DNA from: Pseudomonadota bacterium
GTDB lineage: Bacteria > Pseudomonadota > Gammaproteobacteria > Burkholderiales > Burkholderiaceae_B
Assembly (NCBI GenBank): GCA_023427945.1
Contig: JAEYZR010000011.1
Span: 1-11,710, forward strand
Direction: 5' to 3'
Length of the DNA: 11,710 nt
The notes under the pieces were generated by a model, which saw nothing but the letters and a program-made list of their open reading frames with translations, did no database searches and was not told where the DNA came from. The translations under genes and the position numbers were made by a program. Positions 1 through 7,059 of this stretch are shown in pieces (the first letter of the stretch is position 1; the number at the start of each line of letters is the position of its first letter).

Positions 1-54
1 GACGGGTCCCGACTGGTGAACCTGTGGGTCGGCGCTCACACACCCGCACCCTGA
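1..54 (+). CDS. Possible 3' end of hipB (antitoxin), partial
   Basis: Reading from base 1, an open frame of 17 codons ends at TGA 52-54 and overlaps the start of hipA by 31 bases in another frame. A HipB-type helix-turn-helix antitoxin normally lies directly upstream of hipA and is often overlapping or translationally coupled, so position and orientation fit. The short tail has no diagnostic motif, because the DNA-binding domain would lie outside the window. The call rests on context only. It could equally be chance open frame. Confidence 0.3.
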   Translation, partial: DGSRLVNLWVGAHTPAP

Positions 55-1376
55 ATCTCTGGATGAACGGCGAATTCGTCGGCACCTGGAGCGTACAACC
101 GTATGTCGGCGAAGTCCTGCAGTATGCCGATACCTGGGTAGCTTCCGACCAAGGGCGGCCGCTGTCGCTGTCGTTCCCCTTCACCCCGGGCAATCGGCCG
201 CACCGTGGCGCAGCCGTGCGTACCTACTTCGAAAACCTGCTGCCGGACAGCAAGGAAATCCGCGAGCGCGTCGCCCGTCGCTACCAGGCCGGATCGATCA
301 ACGCGTTCGCCTTGCTGGCAGAAGTCGGCAGGGACTGTGTCGGCGCGTTGCAGGTGGTGCCGGGCCCCGAGGCGCCGGACGGCGTTCAAGAGGTGAACGC
401 GATTGCGATGACCGACGCCGAGATTGCCCAGCTGCTTCGCAACACCCTTGCGCCAGGCCCCCTGGGCCGGGATGCTGCCGAGAACGACGACTTTCGCATC
501 TCGATTGCCGGAGCCCAGGAAAAGTCGGCCATGCTGTGGTACGACGGACGATGGTGTCGAGCGCGTGGCGCGACACCGACCACTCACATCTTCAAGCTGC
601 CGCTGGGCCTGGTCGCGAACATGAAGTTCGACATGAGGGATTCGGTCGAAAACGAGTGGCTTTGCTCCGAAATCCTGCGCGCCTACCAGATGCCTGTGGC
701 GCGCACCGAGCCTCTGATGTTCGAGGACATGAAAGTGCTGGCTGTAGAGCGATTCGACCGGATGTGGTGGGATAACCAGGACGGCAGGCGCTGGCTCATC
801 CGGCTGCCGCAGGAAGACATGTGCCAGGCGACGGGAACCCCGCCGCATTTAAAGTACGAGTCCGACGGCGGCCCGGGTGTGCGCCACATCATGAGGCTGT
901 TGGCCACGTCGCGTGCTCCTGACCGCGACCGCCGCATGTTTTTTCAGGCCCAGGTTGTCTTCTGGATGCTGCGAGCCACGGACGGCCACGCGAAGAATTT
1001 CAGCATTTTCCTGCGCCAGGGTGGCACCTACGAACTCACCCCGCTGTACGACGTGCTTTCGGCCTACCCCATCATCGGCAAGGGTGCGAATCAGCTGTCT
1101 CCATACGATGCCAGGATGGCCATGTCCGTGCGCTCGAAGAACCCCCACAGCGTCATGCGCGACATTCTGCGCCGGCACTGGATTGCCGTGGGCACCGAGC
1201 ATGGCGTCGTGAGTCACGACGGTCAGGGAGTGGCGCATGTCCTGGACGATCTGGTCGCGCGCACGCCCGGGGTCGTGAAGACCGTTAGTGCGCTGCTGCC
1301 GGCTGGATTCCCCATGCACGTGGCTGACACCATTCTGGATGGCCTGCTAGAGGCCGCCGACAAACTGGCCGGCTAG
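24..1376 (+). CDS. hipA: HipA-type serine/threonine kinase toxin
   Basis: This 450-residue protein matches E. coli HipA along its whole length. HipA phosphorylates glutamyl-tRNA synthetase, stalls translation and promotes persistence; HipB neutralises it and represses the operon. Visible features are the N-terminal subdomain (RPLSLSFPF, NLLPDS, FALLAEVGRD), the ATP loop ISIAGAQEKSAML with Ser160 equivalent to the autophosphorylated Ser150 of E. coli, then VERFDR, RLPQEDMCQ and KYESDGGPG. The catalytic loop ATDGHAKNFS has Asp320 and Asn325, and YDVLSAYP has the metal-binding Asp343 (Asp309 and Asp332 in E. coli). Nothing is missing, so the kinase should be active. The start is taken as GTG 24: it keeps the first beta strand (RTLNLWMNG), while the next in-frame ATG (63) would remove it. 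The ribosome binding site is poor, consistent with translational coupling to hipB. The promoter lies outside the window. Confidence 0.93.
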   Translation: MGRRSHTRTLNLWMNGEFVGTWSVQPYVGEVLQYADTWVASDQGRPLSLSFPFTPGNRPHRGAAVRTYFENLLPDSKEIRERVARRYQAGSINAFALLAEVGRDCVGALQVVPGPEAPDGVQEVNAIAMTDAEIAQLLRNTLAPGPLGRDAAENDDFRISIAGAQEKSAMLWYDGRWCRARGATPTTHIFKLPLGLVANMKFDMRDSVENEWLCSEILRAYQMPVARTEPLMFEDMKVLAVERFDRMWWDNQDGRRWLIRLPQEDMCQATGTPPHLKYESDGGPGVRHIMRLLATSRAPDRDRRMFFQAQVVFWMLRATDGHAKNFSIFLRQGGTYELTPLYDVLSAYPIIGKGANQLSPYDARMAMSVRSKNPHSVMRDILRRHWIAVGTEHGVVSHDGQGVAHVLDDLVARTPGVVKTVSALLPAGFPMHVADTILDGLLEAADKLAG

Positions 1377-1548
1377 CGGCAGAGGGGCAGTGGCCTGTCT
1401 GGCTGGTATCCTGCATCAGTTTTTCCAGCCGCTGCGCCTTGGATGACGTCCTGACGCTGAAATACTTCAGTCTTCCTGCGCCCGTTTTGATATTCAATGT
1501 CGCAGCATGGCCAAGAGCGCTTGGCCCGTCATACAGTGGTGCATAACA
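1377..1548 (+). promoter_or_regulatory. hipA-lysR intergenic region with leader hairpin
   Basis: Between the hipA stop and the preferred lysR start lies a strong inverted repeat: GGCCAAG at 1509-1515, loop AGCG, CTTGGCC at 1520-1526, ending 22 bases before ATG 1549. It could be a leader hairpin or an autoregulatory LysR site. A weaker pair, GGCTGG 1401-1406 and CCAGCC 1425-1430, is preceded by a T-run (1420-1424). It does not make a canonical terminator, so the end of the hipA transcript is unclear. I cannot assign a convincing -35/-10 pair. Confidence 0.35.
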
Positions 1549-2442
1549 ATGAAAATAGACATAGCAGCGTTGGAGATGCTTGTCGCAGCAATCGAAGAGG
1601 GTAGCCTTGCCAAGGCGGGTGAACGGGTCAATCTGGTCACCTCGGCCGCGAGCAAGCGTATCGCACAACTCGAACTCGATGTCGGCACGACTTTGCTCAT
1701 CCGGCATAACCGTGGCGTCCAGCCGACAGCGGCCGGTTCAGCGCTCTATCATCGAGCCCGTTCCATCATCAAGGAAACACGAACGCTGGAGCACTTCTGC
1801 GAGCAGTTTTCGCCCGACGGCGTGCCTAAGGTACGCATGGCGGCCAATCGTTCGACGATCGTCCAGTTCCTGCCTACGGATATCCGCTGCTACCAGGCGA
1901 GGGACGAGAATTCGCGTATCGATCTCATCGAAGCGCTCAGTGGTGACATTCCACGGATGGTCAGTAATCAGGAGGTGGACATAGGCATCTACCACGCGCG
2001 GGGGCCTGCCCCGGGTGTCGTGTCACATGCCTACAGAACCGATCGTGTCGTCCTGGTCATTCCGACGGGGCATCCGCTTGCCGGCAGCGAGGCCTTGTTG
2101 CTCGATCAGGCGCGCGCCTTCGATTTCATCGGCTATTTTCCTCAACATTCTTTCGAGGCTTTTCTGGCGCTGGCAGGTGCCGGGCTGACAGGGCCATTGA
2201 ACGTGAAAATACAGGTGGCCAACTACGAAGCCCGCGCCCGGATGATCCGGGAGGGCCTGGGTATCGGACTCATGCCTGAATTGATCGCCGACACCTATCT
2301 GCAGCAGTTCGGCCTGGAAAAAATCAGGCTCAACGACGAATGGGCCCGGCGACAGTTTTTCGTATGTGCGCTGGAACGCTCACAGTTGAGAGCCTCGGCC
2401 AGCTGTCTGTTCGATTTTCTGGTCAGCCTTCAGAAACCGTAG
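1549..2442 (+). CDS. LysR-family transcriptional regulator
   Basis: The 297-residue protein has the standard LysR layout. An N-terminal winged helix-turn-helix spans roughly residues 1-60 (LVAAIEEGSLAKAGERVNLV, SAASKRIAQLELDVGTTLL, GVQPTAAG). A two-lobed effector-binding domain of the periplasmic-binding-protein fold follows (about 90-297; VDIGIYHARG, VVLVIPTGHPLA, MIREGLGIGLMPELIA). The frame is open back to ATG 1507, but that start sits inside a 7-bp hairpin and adds 14 residues not typical of the family. ATG 1549 places the helix-turn-helix where LysR proteins have it. The ribosome binding site is weak. The gene converges on the Bug/lactonase operon and its stop overlaps the end of the lactonase gene by 13 bp. 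LysR regulators often control adjacent catabolic genes, so that operon is a plausible target, though the usual divergent arrangement is absent. The effector is unknown. Confidence 0.88.
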   Translation: MKIDIAALEMLVAAIEEGSLAKAGERVNLVTSAASKRIAQLELDVGTTLLIRHNRGVQPTAAGSALYHRARSIIKETRTLEHFCEQFSPDGVPKVRMAANRSTIVQFLPTDIRCYQARDENSRIDLIEALSGDIPRMVSNQEVDIGIYHARGPAPGVVSHAYRTDRVVLVIPTGHPLAGSEALLLDQARAFDFIGYFPQHSFEAFLALAGAGLTGPLNVKIQVANYEARARMIREGLGIGLMPELIADTYLQQFGLEKIRLNDEWARRQFFVCALERSQLRASASCLFDFLVSLQKP

Positions 2443-3317
2443 AGTCGAGCAGGATTGTGCACCAGGACGCGATCGACATAAGGGGTTCCCTGAATCCAGC
2501 TCATCAGCGTATTTTGCAGAACGCCATCGTCCGGAACCTTCGCTGCATCAAAGTAATTGATGTGCGGCCAGTCACTTCCCCAGACCACGCGATCACCATT
2601 GGCAGCGAGAAGTTGCTGCGCGAACGGCGTCACATCGTCATAGGGCGGTCCGAGCGTGGTGTTTCGATCAGCCCCTGAAATCTTGACCCACGCCTGTTCC
2701 TTTTTCAGGGCTTCGCACAGGAACCTGAAACCAGGTTCATCGGTTCCACGTGCGGTCGACATGCGTCCCATGTGGTCGATGACCAGTTCGACGCCGGTGG
2801 CGAACAAGGTGGATGCGAGGGCCGGCAGGTCGGGGGCGTGGATCCAGATCTGCGCATGCCAACCGCGCTCTTTCAGTCGCGGGGCGAGTCGCTGGAGATC
2901 TTCGAGGCCGGCGCCATTGCGATAGACCGAGTGCCCGTTCAACTGATACAGGTTGAACCGGGCGCCTCGCACACCCGCGGCGTGCAGCACGTCCAGTTCA
3001 GCATCGGACACCTCGCCGTTGACCACCGCCACGCCACGCAGGCGCGCAGGTTCGGCCGACAGTGCATGCAAGAGTGCGCGGTTGTCGGTTCCATAGGCGC
3101 TGGCGTTCACGATGACGCCGCGCTGCATGCCCGTCCTGTCCAGATGAGCGATCAGGCTGTGTACATCAGCTTCATCCGGCGTGTAGCTTCGCTCGTCGGC
3201 CAGCGCAAATTCATCGTACGGGCCGAAGATGTGCAGGTGTGCGTCGCAGGCGTTGGCGGGCGGTGCGGTGTTCAATGCCGTCATGGCAGAACGAGGGGGA
3301 AGGCAGGGGCGCGTCAT
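2430..3317 (-). CDS. Amidohydrolase-2 family hydrolase, 2-pyrone-4,6-dicarboxylate lactonase (LigI)-like
   Basis: The 295-residue TIM-barrel protein belongs to the amidohydrolase superfamily branch containing LigI and galactarolactone isomerase. It carries DAHLHIFGP (His27, His29), RFNLYQ (Arg120), IDHMGR (Asp181, His182) and WGSDWPH (Asp249, the expected general acid/base; His252). LigI-type enzymes open dicarboxylic acid lactones without a metal. The exact substrate cannot be read from the sequence. The start ATG 3317 is chosen because an AAGGA ribosome binding site sits 8 bases upstream, at the very end of the preceding gene, and only 4 bases separate the two genes. A second ATG 11 codons in (3284) has no such site. 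It is the second gene of a two-gene operon with the Bug binding protein, suggesting it degrades the acid or lactone that protein captures. Its 3' end overlaps the convergent lysR gene. Confidence 0.85.
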   Translation of the reverse strand: MTRPCLPPRSAMTALNTAPPANACDAHLHIFGPYDEFALADERSYTPDEADVHSLIAHLDRTGMQRGVIVNASAYGTDNRALLHALSAEPARLRGVAVVNGEVSDAELDVLHAAGVRGARFNLYQLNGHSVYRNGAGLEDLQRLAPRLKERGWHAQIWIHAPDLPALASTLFATGVELVIDHMGRMSTARGTDEPGFRFLCEALKKEQAWVKISGADRNTTLGPPYDDVTPFAQQLLAANGDRVVWGSDWPHINYFDAAKVPDDGVLQNTLMSWIQGTPYVDRVLVHNPARLYGF

Positions 3318-3321
3318 GGCA

Positions 3322-4311
3322 TCATTCCTTCTTGATCAGGCCGGCATCGATGATCGCCTGCAATTTTTTCTGTTCCTGCGCGATCAGTTGCGATGCGTCC
3401 GGCAATGATGCAGGAACAGTCTGGGCGCCGACTGCATCGAGTTGTTTGCGTACCGATTGGTCCGTCGCCGCTTCCTGCAGGGCTTTGTTCAGAATATTCC
3501 GGATGTTTTCTGGCGTGCCCTCTGGTGCAAGAATGGCGGAATACGTCACGAAATCAAAGTCGGATCCTGTCAGTTCTGCGATCGTGGCGACCTCGGGCAG
3601 TCCCGGTGCACGCTTTGCTCCTGTCACGGCCAGTGCTGTGAAGTTGCCCGAGGCGATGTGCGGTTGGGAACTCGTCAACTGGTCGACGATGGCGTCGATC
3701 TGTCCGCCCAGCAGATCAGTGACTGCGGGCGCGGAGCCACGGTATGGGACGTTGTTGAACTGCACATCGAACTGACGCTCTATCTGTGCGGCGATGATGT
3801 GGTTGGTCGTGCCGTTGCCGGAGTGGCCTACCGACACAGTGCCGGGGTTTGCGCGCGCATGTTCCAGCCAGGATTTGAAATCCTCACGTTTCACTTGGCT
3901 GGCTTGTTTGGTGTTGATTGCCACGACCGATGGCACCACCGCCATCATGCCTACGACAGAGAAGTCGTTCAGTGTCGTCTTCACGCTGGGCATGAGGGTC
4001 GGGTTGACGACCAAAGGTACCAGGGTCGTGGCCAGCAGCGTATAACCGTCGGGCTGTGCGCGTGCGACGTTGGCGCTGCCGATGGACCCGCCGGCCCCTC
4101 CTATGTTCTCCACCACCATTGTCTGATTGAGCGATTTGCTCATTGCGTTGGCGATGGCGCGGGCGGTCGTATCCAGGTTTCCGCCTGGGGGGTAAGGCAC
4201 GATCAAACGTACCGGCTTGTCGGGATACCCGGCAGCAAGCGCCCAAGGCGAGGCTATACAGGAAAGTGCCAAGGTGATGGACATTCCAAGAAAAAATTTC
4301 TGCTTTTTCAC
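3322..4311 (-). CDS. TctC/Bug-family periplasmic solute-binding protein
   Basis: The 329-residue exported protein has a basic N-terminus, hydrophobic core and Ala-rich cleavage site (ASPWALA, about residue 26-27). It then shows the hallmark start of mature Bug proteins, YPDKPVRLIVPYPPGG with NLDTTAR. Other family features are VVENIGGAGG, ARAQPDGYTLL, NVPYRGSAPAVTDLLGGQID and LAPEGTP. Bug proteins bind carboxylates or related small ligands in the periplasm, some acting with TctAB permeases and some as sensors. No tctA/tctB lies here, so it is an orphan. The start is GTG 4311, with a clear AGGAG (CTCCT on +, 4318-4322) 6 bases away. Four bases separate its stop from the downstream lactonase gene, so the two are almost certainly co-transcribed. 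Such expanded Bug families are typical of Bordetella, Achromobacter and Cupriavidus relatives. Confidence 0.93.
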   Translation of the reverse strand: MKKQKFFLGMSITLALSCIASPWALAAGYPDKPVRLIVPYPPGGNLDTTARAIANAMSKSLNQTMVVENIGGAGGSIGSANVARAQPDGYTLLATTLVPLVVNPTLMPSVKTTLNDFSVVGMMAVVPSVVAINTKQASQVKREDFKSWLEHARANPGTVSVGHSGNGTTNHIIAAQIERQFDVQFNNVPYRGSAPAVTDLLGGQIDAIVDQLTSSQPHIASGNFTALAVTGAKRAPGLPEVATIAELTGSDFDFVTYSAILAPEGTPENIRNILNKALQEAATDQSVRKQLDAVGAQTVPASLPDASQLIAQEQKKLQAIIDAGLIKKE

Positions 4312-4653
4312 GCAAGTCTCCTGGCCGCATTGAGAGCGGCTGTTTTGTTATCTGCCCGCTGCGGGCGGGCGTATGCGAATCAGGTCCGGCAGGGAAGGGT
4401 GGCCTATGGGCCAGGCGCAGTCGTGCCGGCCATTCGATCAATCCATGTCGCAGCAATGCTCGCGCATGGCGTTTATTCTTATCTCGTGCGTCATCGTGGC
4501 CCTTGCAAGATGCGGGTGCGTTATTGTCCGATCGCCATCTTAGGAATTGCCCGCATTGCAGGGTTGAAAAAAAGTGAACGCCGCGTTTATTGTGAGCGTG
4601 ACCGGCCATCGATACATGCGTTCAATGGCCGGTGCGTTTGGAACGTAGTGTGA
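4312..4653. other. 342-base intergenic region with several palindromes
   Basis: I see no gene here. The region must hold the promoter of the Bug/lactonase operon (minus strand) and the 3' end of the upstream alpha/beta hydrolase transcript. Dyads seen are GCCCGC-T-GCGGGC at 4354-4366, 32 bases ahead of the Bug ribosome binding site; TGGCC-TATG-GGCCA at 4400-4413; and the 9-bp repeat at 4601-4633. None has a recognisable regulator consensus, and I cannot place a confident -35/-10 pair. A long open frame on + crosses this stretch but has no coding features. Confidence 0.5.
4567..4633 (-). terminator. Possible terminator region of the alpha/beta hydrolase gene
   Basis: Just past the hydrolase stop (minus strand) comes a perfect 9-bp inverted repeat, ACCGGCCAT at 4601-4609 and ATGGCCGGT at 4625-4633, with a 15-base loop. 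Further along in the minus direction is a short dyad (AACG-CGG-CGTT) followed within three bases by seven T residues (the A-run at 4567-4573 on +). The strong hairpin lacks its own T-run and the hairpin beside the T-run is weak, so this is a plausible but not classical intrinsic terminator. Confidence 0.4.
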
Positions 4654-5433
4654 TCAACGCGTTATGCTGCGGGCCGCGCGATCAATCGTCTCGGCGACCG
4701 CTTTCGGTTCGGTCAGAAATGGAACGTGGCTGGTCTTGACCTCAGTGATCTTGGCACCGATGCGGTTCGCGGTGTGTCGCAGCAGCTTCGGATCGATCGC
4801 CTTGTCCTCTGTGGCAACGACAGCCCAGCTCGGCTTGGTGTTCCATGCTGCCGCAGTCACCTTGCTATCGAAAATCGACATGTTGATGGGCACTTGCGAG
4901 TCGCGCAGAAAGGCGGCATCTGCATCGCTGGTGTCAGCGGCAAAACCGGTCTTGAACTCTTTCAGGCTGATGAAACCGAAGCCGTCCTTCTGCGTTTCGA
5001 CAACGAACTCAGGCGGAGGAGGAATCTCGCCAAACTGTGAACCCGTGGATTCACCAACGTCTGGTGCGAACGCCGAGACGTAGACCAGGCCAGCGACTTT
5101 GGGATCCGCGCCGGCTTCTGTGATCACCGTGCCGCCATAGGAGTGGCCAACGAGTATGGACGGTCCCGTTTGACGGTCCAGCACGCGTTTCGTGGCGTTG
5201 ACATCGTCGGCAAACGAGGTGAGCGGATTCTGTACGACCGAGACGCGGTAGCCGCGCCCGGTCAATTCGTCGTATACGCCGCGCCAGCCCGAACCATCTG
5301 CAAAAGCACCGTGCACGAGCACGACGTTTTTGACGGCTTGCTGGTCGGGAATTTTGTCTGAAGCCTGTACGAGGCCGGATGCTGCCGTGGTGACTGCGAG
5401 GATCGTTGCGGCGATGATGTGTTTCTTGTTCAT
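4654..5433 (-). CDS. Exported alpha/beta hydrolase
   Basis: The 259-residue protein has a signal peptide (MNKKHIIAATILAVTTAASG, cleavage likely near VQA-SD, about residue 24) and so acts in the periplasm or outside. The fold is a compact alpha/beta hydrolase: oxyanion-loop motif LVHGAFADGSGW (residues 40-50), nucleophile elbow GHSYGG with Ser98, acid Asp210 (or Asp214) in ATEDKAIDP, and His236 in SHVPFL. This matches the family of small esterase-like or salicylate-esterase-like hydrolases. The substrate is unknown. ATG 5433 has an AGGAG ribosome binding site 6 bases upstream. It is divergent from an OhrR-like regulator and shares a promoter region with paired inverted repeats, so regulation by that repressor, and perhaps induction by organic peroxides or another oxidant, is likely. 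OhrR usually controls the peroxidase Ohr. Here the partner is a hydrolase. Confidence 0.9.
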   Translation of the reverse strand: MNKKHIIAATILAVTTAASGLVQASDKIPDQQAVKNVVLVHGAFADGSGWRGVYDELTGRGYRVSVVQNPLTSFADDVNATKRVLDRQTGPSILVGHSYGGTVITEAGADPKVAGLVYVSAFAPDVGESTGSQFGEIPPPPEFVVETQKDGFGFISLKEFKTGFAADTSDADAAFLRDSQVPINMSIFDSKVTAAAWNTKPSWAVVATEDKAIDPKLLRHTANRIGAKITEVKTSHVPFLTEPKAVAETIDRAARSITR

Positions 5434-5452
5434 GATGAGCTCCTATGTTGTA

Positions 5453-5468
5453 TATCGCGATAACAATT
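5453..5468. promoter_or_regulatory. Probable OhrR/MarR operator, hydrolase-proximal copy
   Basis: TATCGCGATAACAATT at 5453-5468 is the perfect reverse complement of 5517-5532. It contains the 10-bp palindrome TATCGCGATA and runs into a second palindrome, ACAATTGT (5463-5470). The AATT-rich half resembles the TACAATT/AATTGTA core known for OhrR operators. It lies between the predicted hydrolase start of transcription and its ribosome binding site, so a bound repressor would block that transcript. Binding by the adjacent regulator is inference. Confidence 0.7.
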
Positions 5469-5482
5469 GTCTCGATAGATGA

Positions 5483-5511
5483 ATGGTAGGTAGCTTGTTT
5501 TGACGTGTCAA
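5483..5511 (-). promoter_or_regulatory. Predicted promoter of the alpha/beta hydrolase gene
   Basis: On the minus strand a perfect -35 hexamer TTGACA (5511-5506) is followed after 17 bases by TACCAT (5488-5483), a 4/6 match to the -10 consensus. Transcription would start near 5476, just before the proximal inverted repeat. The -35 overlaps a small dyad, TGAC-GT-GTCA (5501-5510). Confidence 0.5.
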
Positions 5512-5516
5512 GCGAT

Positions 5517-5532
5517 AATTGTTATCGCGATA
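5517..5532. promoter_or_regulatory. Probable OhrR/MarR operator, regulator-proximal copy
   Basis: AATTGTTATCGCGATA is the exact inverted copy of 5453-5468, 48 bases away. It overlaps the predicted -35 element of the ohrR-like gene, so binding would give autorepression. Two identical sites in opposite orientation, one per divergent promoter, is the classic layout for a MarR-type dimer controlling itself and its neighbour. Confidence 0.7.
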
Positions 5533-5546
5533 CAAAAAGTTATACT
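5519..5546 (+). promoter_or_regulatory. Predicted promoter of the ohrR-like gene
   Basis: TTGTTA (5519-5524; 4/6 to the -35 consensus) and TATACT (5541-5546; 5/6 to the -10 consensus) are separated by 16 bases. The expected start of transcription is near 5553, about 16 bases before ATG 5569. The -35 lies within the inverted repeat. Confidence 0.5.
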
Positions 5547-5568
5547 GGTCCGTTCTTAACGAAGAAAA

Positions 5569-6051
5569 ATGATTGCCATGAAACAGAAGCCTTCCGACCT
5601 TCCGCCGCCACTGGGCGATCAGTTGTGCTATTCCATCTATTCGGCGAGCATGGCGATTCAACGTGTCTACAAACCCCTGCTCGATGATCTGGGGCTGACC
5701 TATCCCCAGTATCTGGTGCTCAACGTGCTGTGGCGAGAGGACAGGCAAACCGTGGGCCGTATTGCCGAGCAGCTCGCGCTGGAGCCGAGCACGCTCACGC
5801 CGCTGCTCAAACGTCTGGAGGCTGCGGGCTTCGTGCGCCGTACCCGCAATCCGGACAACGAGCGGCAAGTACTGATCACCTTGACTGACGAAGGGCTGGC
5901 GCTCAGCGCCCGGGCGGCCTGCCTGGGCACATCATTAGTTCCGGCGTCTGGCCAGACGCCTGAAGAGCTGGGGGCGCTCAATCAAAAAATCAGAGAATTT
6001 CGTGATGCCATTTATGCACAGGCAGGTGAATGGCATCCTGGTCTTGATTGA
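5569..6051 (+). CDS. ohrR: MarR-family, OhrR-type redox-sensing regulator
   Basis: The 160-residue winged helix-turn-helix protein matches the OhrR subgroup: LCYSIYSASMAIQRVYKPLL, LGLTYPQYLVLNVLW, the recognition region LEPSTLTPLLKRLEAAG and the wing RTRNPDNERQVLITLTDEG. OhrR repressors release DNA when a conserved N-terminal cysteine is oxidised by organic hydroperoxides. That cysteine is present (Cys20 in LCYS), and a second one near the C-terminal dimer helix (Cys118 in RAACLG) suggests the two-cysteine type, which forms a disulfide. ATG 5569 is used; ATG 5578 is an alternative that would remove three residues, and neither has a strong ribosome binding site. The gene is divergent from an exported hydrolase, with paired operators between them. 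A generic MarR regulator of some other oxidant or phenolic remains possible. Confidence 0.88.
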   Translation: MIAMKQKPSDLPPPLGDQLCYSIYSASMAIQRVYKPLLDDLGLTYPQYLVLNVLWREDRQTVGRIAEQLALEPSTLTPLLKRLEAAGFVRRTRNPDNERQVLITLTDEGLALSARAACLGTSLVPASGQTPEELGALNQKIREFRDAIYAQAGEWHPGLD

Positions 6052-6079
6052 TAGCGCGAATCGATTGAATTTCGCGAAA

Positions 6080-6121
6080 AGTCGCCGCTTACGTGGCGAC
6101 TCACAACGAATTGATCGTTGT
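6080..6121. terminator. Tandem hairpins between convergent genes
   Basis: Two perfect hairpins separate the ends of the convergent ohrR and MTHFR genes. AGTCGCC/GGCGACT (6080-6086 and 6095-6101, 8-base loop) is followed by a short T-run when read on the minus strand. ACAACGA/TCGTTGT (6103-6109 and 6115-6121, 5-base loop) is followed by TCTGTT on the plus strand. A 10-bp palindrome TTTCGCGAAA (6070-6079) precedes them. Together they could terminate both transcripts. T-runs are short. Confidence 0.5.
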
Positions 6122-6170
6122 TCTGTTCGCAGGCAAATGGTTCAGTGGTGCAGGGGGCAGCGCGGTGGAA

Positions 6171-7046
6171 CTAGCCTTCCACTGCTCGATGGCTGCGGTA
6201 TTGCTCGATCCAGTTTACCGACTGCACCACCCCGCCAAACGGAAAGAAATGCAGGTTCACCTTTCCATGTGCGTCGGTCAGTCCCGCGGCCAGGCGATCC
6301 ACAAACACATCCGGTCCCGCCGTGCCAAACAGCCTGCCTAGCGAGATTCCGTATTTGGACCACATCGATGCACATGCGCTGACGCCGCACAAGGCGGCAT
6401 AGCGAGCAAGCACCGCGATACCCGCGGGGCCGGGCACACCCACGCGCACCGGGTGCTGAATGCCACGCTCGCGTAGCGTCTGCAGCCATGTCAGCACGAT
6501 CTCCGCGTCAAATCCAAACTGCGTGATGATCAGGGGCGTCATCCCGCGACTTGCGATGCTGTCGCATTTGCGTTCCAGAACATCCCACCGATCGGCCGGG
6601 TTCATGACCGGATGTCCTTCAGGGTGCCCGCCCACGCCGAGAACCTTGATGCCCGCGCGTTCGAACACGCCAGTTTCGATCAGCGAGGAACTGTCGGCGA
6701 ACGGCCCCATCGGGGTCGACGGATCTCCTGCGATCACGAAGCAGCGCTCAACGCCGGCCTCAGCGACCGCGCTCTGGATGAAGGAATCAAGCGCGGCAGG
6801 CGAGGCGATACGGCGTGCCGAAAGGTGCGGCATGGGCGCAAAGCCCAGCTGGCGCACCGCCCGCGCTGCGGCCAGTCGCGAGTCGTCGTCCTGGCCTGGA
6901 AGGTATGGAATGGAAATGGTCGACCCTGGCACCATTCGCGCCGCCGCTGTGGCGAGTGCTGTCACGTCTCTGGCGCTGACTTCCATGGAATAGTCGTCGG
7001 TGATGTGGATGGCGCGCTCGGACAGGCTGGCGTTCATCATGGGCAT
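6171..7046 (-). CDS. Methylenetetrahydrofolate reductase (MTHFR) family protein
   Basis: The 291-residue protein aligns with the MetF flavin-dependent TIM barrel, which reduces 5,10-methylene-THF to 5-methyl-THF (some paralogues run the C1 flow the other way). Family signatures are SMEV with Glu22 (the SFE motif of MetF), PHLSAR (73-77), the FAD/folate-binding Asp108 in IAGDP, GVGGHPEGHP (138-146), ITQFGFD (174-180, Gln176) and VGVPGPAG. It is divergent from housekeeping MetF and resembles the second MTHFR paralogues linked to C1 or demethylation pathways. The assignment of direction and electron donor is open. It follows the metR-like gene by 54 bases on the same strand, so the two likely form an operon. 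ATG 7046 has no good ribosome binding site; ATGs 7040 and 7037 are alternatives. A 15-base palindrome (7060-7074) sits just upstream. Confidence 0.85.
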   Translation of the reverse strand: MPMMNASLSERAIHITDDYSMEVSARDVTALATAAARMVPGSTISIPYLPGQDDDSRLAAARAVRQLGFAPMPHLSARRIASPAALDSFIQSAVAEAGVERCFVIAGDPSTPMGPFADSSSLIETGVFERAGIKVLGVGGHPEGHPVMNPADRWDVLERKCDSIASRGMTPLIITQFGFDAEIVLTWLQTLRERGIQHPVRVGVPGPAGIAVLARYAALCGVSACASMWSKYGISLGRLFGTAGPDVFVDRLAAGLTDAHGKVNLHFFPFGGVVQSVNWIEQYRSHRAVEG

Positions 7047-7059
7047 CGCTGAAGGGCAC

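Noticed and set aside
36..848. Minus-strand open frame (270 codons) opposite hipA
   Set aside because: Antisense to conserved HipA, with composition typical of a shadow frame.
3442..4653. Long plus-strand open frame (403 codons) opposite the Bug gene
   Set aside because: Rich in Cys, Arg and His with no domain or plausible start. The antisense frame is a clear TctC/Bug protein with signal peptide and ribosome binding site, so this is a shadow of GC-rich coding DNA.
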